Source: JAGXQV01 sp041674485 (GTDB taxonomy: Bacteria; Pseudomonadota; Gammaproteobacteria; Burkholderiales; Sulfuricellaceae). From it: a stretch of DNA of 9,858 bases. This document shows positions 1-5,797 of this stretch, piece by piece (the first letter of the stretch is position 1; every line of letters starts with the position of its first letter). The stretch spans positions 1 to 9,858 of the forward strand of contig JBAYVP010000184.1 of the NCBI GenBank assembly GCA_041674485.1. The letters run 5' to 3'. The notes beneath the pieces were generated by a model. It was given only the letters and a program-made list of their open reading frames with translations, was not told where the DNA came from and did not search any database. The translations under genes were made by a program, and so were the position numbers.

Positions 1-143
1 CTGCTTAGCGGCGCAGTTCCTCTTTGCCGTTCCGGCAAGTCCATCTCCAGCCGATTTTTCAACATTTCTCCTTTATATTCATCATGCTGCGCGATATTTT
101 GCGGCGTGATCCGCAACCCGATGTTTATCATCGGATTTGCCGG
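1..143 (-). promoter_or_regulatory. CRISPR leader, second copy (array lies beyond left edge)
   Basis: This stretch aligns without gaps to 2906-3048, the leader of the array at 2473-2866. It directly follows a cas2 remnant on the minus strand, which is the usual cas2-leader-array order. Bases 64-128 are identical to the other copy and 64-142 differ at one position, while 21-50 has diverged more. In the intact copy the first repeat begins 39 bases beyond the homologous start. If this leader is still attached to an array, its first repeat should therefore end about 39 bases left of position 1. That array is not visible here. I cannot place a promoter with confidence. Confidence 0.6.
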
Positions 144-312
144 CTATCCCAAGTAATAGGCAATGTCCTGAGGGACCCCGCCGCTGCCGTCCACCGCAAT
201 GTCCAGTTCGTCCTTGCGGCAGAGCGTATAGTAACGGATTTTATCGGTTTCCCGGTTGATTTCATTTGCCGGTTCATCCCGCATCCGATTCAGTCGGGCA
301 GCGTCGAGATGA
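1..312. repeat. Direct repeat copy A (cas2 3' end plus leader)
   Basis: This is a direct repeat of 2906-3217 with a constant offset of 2905 and no gaps. By eye I count about 39 differences in 312 bases, roughly 87% identity. The right boundary falls inside the cas2 remnant near 312. The left end is cut by the window edge, so the true repeat may be longer. The spacing suggests duplication of a cas2-leader-array module. Recombination between the copies would delete the CARF gene, the Rpn gene and the array. Confidence 0.9.
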
Positions 313-320
313 CATTCAGC
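144..320 (-). pseudogene. cas2: cas2 3' fragment (copy 1)
   Basis: Read on the minus strand, 58 open codons end at TAG (146..144). The peptide starts AECHLDAARLNRMRDE and continues through DKIRYYTLCRKDEL to end IAYYLG. This matches the C-terminal half of Cas2: the FECxL strand, a helix, then the acidic xDxIRxYxLC strand and the closing strand. Cas2 is the scaffold subunit of the Cas1-Cas2 spacer integrase and is normally about 90-95 residues. The N-terminal third, with the first beta strand and its conserved Asp, is missing. A TAG lies immediately upstream (323..321), so no start codon can restore it. The CARF gene ends 30 bases upstream and the leader follows directly. I identified it from motif pattern, not a database search. 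Confidence 0.72.
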
Positions 321-350
321 CTAGGAGGCTGTCGAAAAGGTAGATCACGC

Positions 351-1217
351 TCAGCCTGAAATCTCGCCGTCCATTTCCGCAACCATATCGAACGAAAGCA
401 CCTCGTGCTCCGCCCCGGTTTGCACATATTGAAATTCCAAATCCTTGCGTTCGAGGGTGGCCATCGCAGCGGCGATGCTCGCGGTTTTTTGCCCTCCGGT
501 GACATCCATGATGATGTCGCTTTCCCGGTATCCGTCCCGCTTGGCGTGCAGAATGAGTTGATCGAAGAGAGCGGTCATTTTTTCTATATTCTCGAAGTCA
601 ATGCCTTCCGGCTCGTCATGATGGGAAATTTTTAGATTTTTGTCGTAGAGGCGGATTACCGCCTCGGCTTGGGGCAGGATTCGGTATGAACCTCCCGCGC
701 CTTTCGAGCCAACCAGGAAGACTCTTTCCAGCGCACCCAGATGAGGCGCCATGGCTCTGAGCATTTGCTGAATGTTGGGCGGTTTTTTCCATGAATCGAA
801 AGCGTGGATATCCGATGCGATATGTCCCGATAGCGCTACTTTTATATTTTTATCTTCCTTATCGACAACCGAAATTCCGCTTCCATCCGGCTCAGGCGCG
901 GGATTCAACGCGGTTACGGCCATGATGAGCACTTTATGTGCTCTAACTTTTTCGCTTTTTTTCAGATGCCTCACCCCGAGGATTTTTCGTCCCGCCCAAG
1001 AGACATACCAAACGGAAAAAGCAAATATAAGGGCGGACAGCGCAATCGTAAACAACCTGACGGTGACGTCACAGGCATCGCACTTCAGCATTTTAAGCCA
1101 TTCACTGAAAAGGCTGTCTCCCTTGAGGCCGTCGCCCACCCAACCGCTGGATATAATCAGCAACAGCGCAGCCAGCCCGATATGGGAATACTGCTTTTTT
1201 GTGTTGCGAATATTCAT
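351..1217 (-). CDS. Membrane-anchored CARF-domain protein, putative cOA-activated effector (Cam1-like)
   Basis: This 288-residue protein is probably an ancillary effector that senses cyclic oligoadenylate made by Cas10. Two hydrophobic segments are visible at about residues 13-27 and 52-74. Basic residues before the first (R4, K7, K8) and after the second (R77, K78, R83, K86, K87, K90) put both ends in the cytoplasm. The short loop between them, with a CDAC motif (C46, C49), then faces outward. From about residue 93 the chain looks CARF-like: strand VLIMAVTALNP (96-106), strand RVFLVGSKG (165-173), and the signature DIIMDVTGGQKTASIAAA (234-251). GG-K at 241-244 is where CARF proteins usually contact the ligand. 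No HEPN, PD-(D/E)XK or other nuclease domain follows. Cam1 has the same order of membrane segment then CARF, with one segment as I recall it; this protein has two. An AGGGT sits 5 bases before the ATG. The family is confident; the membrane-perturbing role is inferred. Confidence 0.75.
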   Translation of the reverse strand: MNIRNTKKQYSHIGLAALLLIISSGWVGDGLKGDSLFSEWLKMLKCDACDVTVRLFTIALSALIFAFSVWYVSWAGRKILGVRHLKKSEKVRAHKVLIMAVTALNPAPEPDGSGISVVDKEDKNIKVALSGHIASDIHAFDSWKKPPNIQQMLRAMAPHLGALERVFLVGSKGAGGSYRILPQAEAVIRLYDKNLKISHHDEPEGIDFENIEKMTALFDQLILHAKRDGYRESDIIMDVTGGQKTASIAAAMATLERKDLEFQYVQTGAEHEVLSFDMVAEMDGEISG

Positions 1218-1253
1218 ATTACCCTAAGCCGGACGAGCCGGAACCCAACAGGG

Positions 1254-1335
1254 GGTAGGGTGGATAAGCGAAGCGCATCCACCGAACGGTGTCTCGGAAT
1301 GTTCAGGTGGATGCGCTTCGCTTATCCACCCTACC
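1254..1335. repeat. REP-like long palindrome
   Basis: Two perfect 29-base arms (1255-1283 and 1306-1334), one flanking G-C pair, and an inner GAAC/GTTC pair beside a single bulge form an 82-base hairpin. It lies between the 5' end of the CARF gene and the 3' end of the Rpn gene. The arm core, TAGGGTGGATAAGCG, resembles dispersed palindromes I recall from proteobacterial genomes, which suggests a REP/MITE-type element. It may act as a bidirectional transcription barrier or an mRNA stabiliser. No coding capacity is claimed. The rest of 1218-1420 shows nothing else I can support. Confidence 0.8.
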
Positions 1336-1406
1336 TAAGAGCCGCACCAGTGCTTGATCTACAACGCATTCTTCGCAAAAAATGCAACGACTTGACTGGT
1401 AAGTGA

Positions 1407-1437
1407 CTAGAAACCTCCGTTCAACGGAGGTTTCTAG
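1407..1437 (-). terminator. Hairpin over the stop codon of the Rpn gene
   Basis: This is a perfect 31-base palindrome with 15-base arms around a central C at 1422. It spans the TGA stop (1423..1421) of the Rpn-family gene. The position fits a terminator or 3'-end stabilising hairpin. There is no T run directly after it on either strand; the nearest on the minus strand is the T6 near 1376-1382. Classical rho-independent termination is therefore doubtful. Confidence 0.35.
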
Positions 1438-2392
1438 GATTAAACACATCGTCCAGCGATTTCGCATCCAGCACCCGATCCCCCCAGATTTCAAGTTGAT
1501 CGATGGCGGCTTCAGCCAGTCTGGTTTCAATGGCATTGGGCAAGGCGCCGAAACGACGGGTCAGTTGGCGGCGGAGAAGAATACCTTCGCCCTGCTGCAT
1601 CCCCTGCAACATTCCCTGTTGCATCCCTTCAGCTTTGTAGCCATGCGCCCATTCTTCGAGTCGTTCCGCCAGCATCACCCTTAACTCCTGCAAGTCGTCC
1701 AATTGAGGCAGCACGATACGGTATTCCGCCTTGCGCATCAAGGTCGCCCGTATCCACAACGCGAACATACGACGTAAATCCGGGCGGTCGATCAGCCATT
1801 CGTCCAACAGCGCCATCAAATTGTTGACAGCCTCCGGTGAAGCGGGATGCTCTATCCGAAAAACGGCGGCGACCAGATTTTTGAGCGACGCCAGTTCGGC
1901 TTCGCTGTAGACGTTTTCGTCGATCAGCAGGTATTTGAATTTCGGCTTGAACTGCTCGACCAGCCCCGGCACCGGCGGGATCAATTCGAAAACGGCCGTG
2001 GCCGCCGTCCAGCGTTGGCTGCCGTTGTAGAGCACGATGGGCAATATCGGCGGCAAGCGACCATCGGCCAATATCTCGTTGCGCTTGATTAAATCCTGAT
2101 AGAGCAAGCCCAGATAAACCATCATGCGTAGCGCCATGTACTTATCGACGCTGCTCTGAAACTCAATCAACAAATAGAGATAAATCCATTCCCCGCCAAC
2201 TTTCACCCGCCAAACGATGTCGTCTTCCCGGTTGCGAAAATCCTCGGTGATGTAGCTGCCGGGGATTTTTTCCAGGGTGGCGTAATCGAGGCTATGCAGC
2301 CATTCATCGGGCACGAACCCCATGATCAGGTCGCGCACCAACTCCTTGGTGGAGAAGAGAAATTTGTATCCGCTGTCGTGTTCGTTCGCCAT
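1421..2392 (-). CDS. Rpn family recombination-promoting nuclease / putative transposase with DUF4351 tail
   Basis: This 323-residue protein opens with GYKFLFSTKELVRDL, as Rpn (PF04754, formerly YhgA-like) proteins do. It carries a PD-(D/E)XK-type active site: D58 in the REDDIVWRV strand and E77-x-Q79 in LLIEFQSS. Rpn proteins are Mg-dependent DNA endonucleases; some promote recA-independent recombination and others have been linked to phage defence. After a middle helical region, a Gln/Met/Gly-rich linker (about 258-272, repeated MQQG) leads to a DUF4351-like tail (about 277-318, RRQLTRRFGALP). The length is normal for the family and no frameshift is seen. The ATG is preceded by only a weak GGTGG. 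It lies between the array and the CARF gene on the same strand. I see no terminal inverted repeats around it that would mark it as a mobile element. A direct role in the CRISPR system is unproven. Confidence 0.88.
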   Translation of the reverse strand: MANEHDSGYKFLFSTKELVRDLIMGFVPDEWLHSLDYATLEKIPGSYITEDFRNREDDIVWRVKVGGEWIYLYLLIEFQSSVDKYMALRMMVYLGLLYQDLIKRNEILADGRLPPILPIVLYNGSQRWTAATAVFELIPPVPGLVEQFKPKFKYLLIDENVYSEAELASLKNLVAAVFRIEHPASPEAVNNLMALLDEWLIDRPDLRRMFALWIRATLMRKAEYRIVLPQLDDLQELRVMLAERLEEWAHGYKAEGMQQGMLQGMQQGEGILLRRQLTRRFGALPNAIETRLAEAAIDQLEIWGDRVLDAKSLDDVFNPRNLR

Positions 2393-2472
2393 CGGCGGAT
2401 TCCACCAGGATTGTCCAAGATTGTTACCTAAATAGAGGCAAAAAAACCATGGGCGCTTCGGAGTTTGTGGAG
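2393..2472. other. Short intergenic stretch between array and Rpn gene
   Basis: These 80 bases carry no repeat remnant at either end. On the minus strand, a run of seven T (about 2440-2446) follows the last repeat, but I see no stem before it, so it is weak support for a terminator. The upstream region of the Rpn gene lies here. No promoter can be fixed with confidence. The array therefore ends cleanly at 2473, without a degenerate terminal repeat. Confidence 0.5.
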
Positions 2473-2866
2473 GTCTTAATCCCGTTCAAATAGTCCGGTC
2501 AGTTCAAGCAATGCCGATTTATCTGCTCGAAGTTGACGACCTGGTCTTAATCCCGTTCAAATAGTCCGGTCAGTTCAAGCGTCTTTCGCGTTCCCTGGGC
2601 ATGATGCCGTCCTGAGTCTTAATCCCGTTCAAATAGTCCGGTCAGTTCAAGCTTTGATCTCGGAATCTTGGCTGATTTAGCACTATGTCTTAATCCCGTT
2701 CAAATAGTCCGGTCAGTTCAAGCCAACTGCTCTTCGAGAATCCGAAAACAAAATTTGAGTCTTAATCCCGTTCAAATAGTCCGGTCAGTTCAAGCAACGG
2801 CGACACTACACCCAGGAAATGCACACACTGTCTTAATCCCGTTCAAATAGTCCGGTCAGTTCAAGC
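2473..2866 (-). CRISPR. CRISPR array, 6 repeats and 5 spacers
   Basis: Six identical 37-base repeats lie at 2473-2509, 2544-2580, 2616-2652, 2687-2723, 2759-2795 and 2830-2866. On the plus strand each begins GTCTTAATCCCG and ends GTCAGTTCAAGC. Spacers are 34, 35, 34, 35 and 34 bases, at 2510-2543, 2581-2615, 2653-2686, 2724-2758 and 2796-2829, and look unrelated. I infer minus-strand transcription. In that sense the repeat ends GGGATTAAGAC, giving the 8-base 5' handle ATTAAGAC, close to the common ATTGAAAC, and the cas2 remnant and leader lie on the upstream side. The repeat shows no long internal stem, as is common for type III. The unit GTTCAA occurs twice in it, 18 bases apart. The leader-distal repeat at 2473 is not degenerate. 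The newest spacer should be 2796-2829. Confidence 0.97.
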
Positions 2867-3048
2867 CCTATATCATTTCCACCGCGCCCTGCCTTGCTCT
2901 GCGCCCTGTTTAGCGGCGCAGTTCCATTTTGCCATTCCGGCAAATCCCCCACAAGCTGATTTTTCAATATTTCTCCTTTATATTCATCATGCTGCGCGAT
3001 ATTTTGCGGCGTGATCCGCAACCCGATGTTTATTATCGGATTTGCCGA
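2867..3048 (-). promoter_or_regulatory. CRISPR leader of the visible array
   Basis: This 182-base AT-richer stretch lies between the stop codon of the cas2 remnant and the first repeat. On the minus strand it would contain the crRNA promoter and, in an active array, signals for spacer integration. The part at 2906-3048 is repeated at 1-143. The 39 bases next to the first repeat have no visible counterpart because the window ends. The most conserved block is 2969-3047. A GATATAG lies a few bases before the first repeat, but I found no convincing -35 partner. An open frame across this region and into the array (3021..2833) is not credible coding sequence. Confidence 0.7.
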
Positions 3049-3217
3049 CTATCCCAAGTAATCAGCAATGTTCTGGAGGATGCCGCCGCTGCCGCCCACC
3101 GCAATGTCCAGTTCGTCCTTGCGTCAGTGCGTATAGTAACAAATTTTACCGGCTTTCCGGTCGATTTCGTTCGCCGGTTCTTCCCGCGTTCGTCCCAGCC
3201 GGGCAGCGTCGGGATGA
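2906..3217. repeat. Direct repeat copy B (cas2 3' end plus leader)
   Basis: This is the second copy of the repeat at 1-312, in the same orientation and with no gaps. Its right boundary at about 3217 meets the arm of an inverted repeat beginning at 3220. This suggests the cas2 side was cut or replaced by that insertion. Differences are concentrated in 2926-2955 and 3040-3205, and few fall in 2966-3039. Confidence 0.9.
3049..3217 (-). pseudogene. cas2: cas2 3' fragment (copy 2, with internal stop)
   Basis: On the minus strand this reads DAARLGRTREEPANEI, then KICYYTH, a TGA at 3126..3124, then RKDELDIAVGGSGG and IADYLG with TAG at 3051..3049. It is the same Cas2 C-terminal region as at 144-320 but more decayed. 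The TGA stands where copy 1 has Cys (TGC), the LC of the Cas2 RxYxLC strand. The N-terminal portion is absent; upstream sequence is replaced by the inverted-repeat element from about 3220. It cannot encode a working Cas2. It sits between cmr6 and the leader, where cas2 would normally be. Confidence 0.72.
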
Positions 3218-3219
3218 AT

Positions 3220-3395
3220 GCGTCACTGCCATTAAGTTAAGCCGTTCGTGGTAAGAAGCTCTCTGTCGAACCATGAATGGTTTAACAGTCAACCGGTTAG
3301 GAAAAATCCATTCACCCTTCGACCCTTCGGCGAAGCTCAGGGCAGGCTAAGCTTCAGGGCGAACGGATTTTTCCTAACTTAAATGGCAGTAACGC
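3220..3395. mobile_element. Nested inverted-repeat element, MITE/REP-like
   Basis: Outer arms at 3220-3239 and 3375-3395 are inverted copies (core ACTGCCATTAAGTTA, with one mismatch and one extra base). Inner arms at 3296-3318 and 3356-3378 match at 21 of 23 bases (core GTTAGGAAAAATCC). The interior contains CCCTTCGGCGAAG and AGCTTCAGGGCGAAC, resembling REP-type palindromes I recall from proteobacteria. No credible gene lies inside. It fills most of the space between the cmr6 stop (3432) and the cas2 remnant. It may terminate cmr transcription and may have truncated cas2. I see no clear target-site duplication. Confidence 0.6.
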
Positions 3396-3429
3396 GGAGC
3401 GTGGGAACGATCAAAAAATCTCCCTTGGG

Positions 3430-4467
3430 CTACGCTTGCTTCTCGCGCAGTGCGATAATTTGCAGTAGGTTGCGTTGCTCCGCGACCCTTATTTCCACGC
3501 GCAGTTTCCCTTCCTTGATTTTTTTGCCGGCGCGCGCTTCGGCGGGGAGGTTTTCCAGCAGGGATTGCGCCGCGTCGCCCGCCAGCGGCGCGGTTTTCCG
3601 CCCGTCGTCCAGAATCGCTTTCAGCGCCCGCGAGCCGGGGTTCCAGCTTAATCTGGCCGCGATGAAATCGGACTGTTTCGCTTGTAGGGCGCTAGGCTTG
3701 ATACGCGCCATGTAGCCGTAGCCGGCGGCGGTTTTGGCGCCTATGCCGCGCTCCGCGAGTGCGGCTTCCAGGATGTTTTTCGCCAATCGGGTCCATTCCG
3801 GCGCACCTTCCAGGGTGAAGCGGAAGCTTCCCTGCACGCCAATGATGGCGTTGGGCACGGGGCTGTCGAGGTCGGTTGCCGCCGTTTCGCCTTCGCTGCC
3901 GTAGTAGTTGGGGTGGTGGGAGGTCACCACGTCCATGACGAAGGGCTTTTTATCGCAGCGGCTTTCCGGCACCCACCAGGCATCGTGAAAGCCGACGATG
4001 CCGGATAACCCGGACAAGTCGCGCTCGTCGGCCTCGCAGCCGAATATTTCCCGGACGAGGTCGGCGTCGGCGTGTGGCAAGGCTTGCAGCCAGGCGCGCG
4101 CCGCGCCTTTCACCGATGACCCCGGCAAATAGGGCATGCCGTAGGTGTGGCTGATGGCGCACCCGGTTTCCAGCGCGCCGCCTCCGCTGAGTCCGATCAA
4201 TAAGCGGTTTTCGATTTTCATCTCGAAACAGCAGAAACGTTTGTCATCCTTTGTCGCCACTTCCCAACGCTGATAAGCCCGCAGGTAAATATCCGGGGCG
4301 GGAATGTTGCAGATGCGCTCGATATGCGCGGTTTTGCCCCCCGCGCCGGCATTGTCCGCATCGGTTTTGACGAAATCGCTCCAGCCGCGCTGGATGAGCA
4401 AGCCGGGGTGCGCGCCATTCGCCGCGCTGATCAGGGGACGCAAATCGTCGCGAACGAGGGGAATCAT
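3430..4467 (-). CDS. cmr6: Type III-B RAMP protein Cmr6
   Basis: Cmr6 is a Cas7-like RAMP subunit that caps the Cmr4/Cmr5 filament at the 3' end of the crRNA. The 345 residues include a RAMP core: NRLLIGLSGGG (87-97), the loop YGMPYLPGSSVKGAARAW (109-126), the family's PGSSxKG motif, and the Gly-rich GIGAKTAAGYGYM (241-253). The ATG overlaps the cmr5 stop as ATGA (4467..4464), with AAGGA about 7 bases before it. After the Gly-rich loop about 75 further residues follow with alternating strand-like stretches (for example GKLRVEIRVAEQ). This could be an appended small beta domain that I do not recognise. It is the last gene of the operon and is followed by palindromic sequence. Confidence 0.95.
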   Translation of the reverse strand: MIPLVRDDLRPLISAANGAHPGLLIQRGWSDFVKTDADNAGAGGKTAHIERICNIPAPDIYLRAYQRWEVATKDDKRFCCFEMKIENRLLIGLSGGGALETGCAISHTYGMPYLPGSSVKGAARAWLQALPHADADLVREIFGCEADERDLSGLSGIVGFHDAWWVPESRCDKKPFVMDVVTSHHPNYYGSEGETAATDLDSPVPNAIIGVQGSFRFTLEGAPEWTRLAKNILEAALAERGIGAKTAAGYGYMARIKPSALQAKQSDFIAARLSWNPGSRALKAILDDGRKTAPLAGDAAQSLLENLPAEARAGKKIKEGKLRVEIRVAEQRNLLQIIALREKQA

Positions 4468-4913
4468 GTCGTTTCCTTTTCTTCCCGGCCGGCGCCCGTG
4501 GCGTCGATTTCCAGTACGCCTTGCACGTAGCGCTTGATCCAGCTTGAGGCTTCCAGCGCCCGGCGGGTGAGGTGCATGGTTGTCGCCATGTCGGCCTCAA
4601 TCACGGCGCGGTGCAGGGCTGTGGCGTCACGGCAGGCGTCTTCGCCGGTCTCGCGCAGCACTTGGGCAATATCTTCGAGCAGCGCGAGGTGCTCCTTCTT
4701 CTCCTTGGGATGCGCCTCTTTTTCTTTGGGATGTTCCTCTTTTCCCTTGGCCAGCAGGAAGCCGGTGGCCTGGGCGAGGCCGTTTTGCAGAATCAGGATC
4801 GGAAACTTATGGGCGAGCGCGCCGTAGGCTTTTTTTGTTTTTTGGCTGAGCGCTTGGCGTGCTTCCACCCGGTTGTAGGCTGCTTGGGCGACCAAATGGC
4901 TACGCGATTTCAT
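4464..4913 (-). CDS. cmr5: Type III-B small subunit Cmr5
   Basis: Cmr5 is the small helical subunit of the Cmr complex, lining the filament beside Cmr4 and contacting target RNA. The 149-residue product shows family features: a basic N-terminal helix, then PILILQNGLAQATGFLLAK (38-56), matching the conserved xxxxQNGLxQALAF segment. I chose the ATG at 4913 because it makes an ATGA overlap with the cmr4 stop and starts where Cmr5 proteins normally begin. The same frame is open further upstream (to 5285), but that part is only a shadow of cmr4. An internal Lys/Glu-rich stretch at about 58-76 contains a tandem HPKEKE-type duplication, apparently an expanded loop between helices. The stop overlaps the cmr6 start. 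Confidence 0.93.
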   Translation of the reverse strand: MKSRSHLVAQAAYNRVEARQALSQKTKKAYGALAHKFPILILQNGLAQATGFLLAKGKEEHPKEKEAHPKEKKEHLALLEDIAQVLRETGEDACRDATALHRAVIEADMATTMHLTRRALEASSWIKRYVQGVLEIDATGAGREEKETT

Positions 4914-5782
4914 TTCACACCGCCATTGAGAAAGCGCACCAGCCCGCGCCCCACGCCGGCCTTGCCGCCCAGTTGCAGCAAGGCGTCCGCAGGCAGTTTG
5001 GCGGCGAGATCGGCGGCCTTGTGGTTTTCGCCTTTCACGCGCGAATCCGAAAGGGCGTAAACACCCCATAACACGGTCTCGGCGGGGAGATTTTCTTCGT
5101 TCCACAGCGCGCCATCCTTGACCGTGCCCGTGCCTTGGTCGATGGCGATGCGGGTGCGTATTTCGGTCGCGGTTTCGGCGAGGAAGGAAAATACCGCATC
5201 CGGCAGGATGAGAAAACGTTTTTCGAGGTCGGTTTGAGCTTCGCTGTCGCGAGGAAAAACAGCTTGGGCGATGTGCGCGCCCCATTGTTCCGCTTCGGCC
5301 ATTGGGAGCGGGTCAAGGTCGAGGTCTTCCAGCACCACTTTATCGTTGAGCCGGTTGACGCAACCCTCGCCGTGACCGGCTTGGGTCTCGGATATGGGCG
5401 GCGGGATGGATGGCGCGGCCAATCCGCTGCGTTCCCTATCCTGCTTGTAACGCTTGAGTATGAACGGGCAGGTCGCGTAGGCTACGATGCCCGCCAGCGC
5501 GCGTATCGGCAGCAACAGTAAATGGGCGTCGCCCAGCGCCAGCGCGCCGGCATGGGCATCGTCGCCGCCGCTGACGGTGCGCGGGCCGAACAGGGTTTTT
5601 TCCATGCCGCCGTTTTTGTCGGCGAATTCCTCGCGCAACACGCCGCGTAAAGACGAGCCGGGAACGATGGGCAGGTTGGTGGCGCGGGCGCGGGCGATGG
5701 GCAAATCCACCGCGCCGGTCGATTGGCCGATGCCGCAGTGCAACGCGGAGAGCGCGTGCAGGTGATAGAGCTTGGGGTCCAT
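4910..5782 (-). CDS. cmr4: Type III-B backbone RAMP and target-RNA nuclease Cmr4
   Basis: Cmr4 is the Cas7-like backbone subunit, present in several copies per complex, that cuts target RNA at 6-base intervals. The 290 residues begin with the typical HALSALHCGIGQSTGAVDLP. The Asp at position 26 corresponds to the catalytic Asp of characterised Cmr4 proteins. PIVPGSSLRGVLR (38-50) is the RAMP PGSSxxG motif, and the C-terminal GGKAGVGRGLVRF is the Gly-rich loop. The length is typical. AAAGGA lies about 8 bases before the ATG, and 15 bases separate it from the cmr3 stop. The TGA overlaps the cmr5 ATG. Target RNA cleavage should be intact. Confidence 0.96.
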   Translation of the reverse strand: MDPKLYHLHALSALHCGIGQSTGAVDLPIARARATNLPIVPGSSLRGVLREEFADKNGGMEKTLFGPRTVSGGDDAHAGALALGDAHLLLLPIRALAGIVAYATCPFILKRYKQDRERSGLAAPSIPPPISETQAGHGEGCVNRLNDKVVLEDLDLDPLPMAEAEQWGAHIAQAVFPRDSEAQTDLEKRFLILPDAVFSFLAETATEIRTRIAIDQGTGTVKDGALWNEENLPAETVLWGVYALSDSRVKGENHKAADLAAKLPADALLQLGGKAGVGRGLVRFLNGGVK

Positions 5783-5797
5783 CGGTGTTTCCTTTAG

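Noticed and set aside
24..359. Plus-strand open frame of 111 codons whose first half is conserved at 2929-3240
   Set aside because: The conservation follows from the duplicated cas2/leader DNA. The minus-strand Cas2 reading explains the sequence better, and the plus frame has no recognisable domain.
1303..1536. Minus-strand frame ending in VDKRSAST and a plus-strand frame at 936-1406 containing the same string
   Set aside because: Both simply read through the two arms of the palindrome. There is no independent coding evidence.
2668..2850. Plus-strand open frame with repeated LNPVQIVRSVQA units
   Set aside because: It is a translation of the CRISPR repeats themselves.
2833..3021. Minus-strand open frame running from the leader into the first repeat
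   Set aside because: It ends inside a CRISPR repeat and its C-terminal part is repeat and leader sequence. No sign of a real gene.
4914..5285. Upstream extension of the cmr5 frame to a 273-residue protein
   Set aside because: The extra part lies wholly over cmr4 in another frame and has low-complexity Arg-rich shadow composition. The ATGA overlap at 4913 fits the operon.
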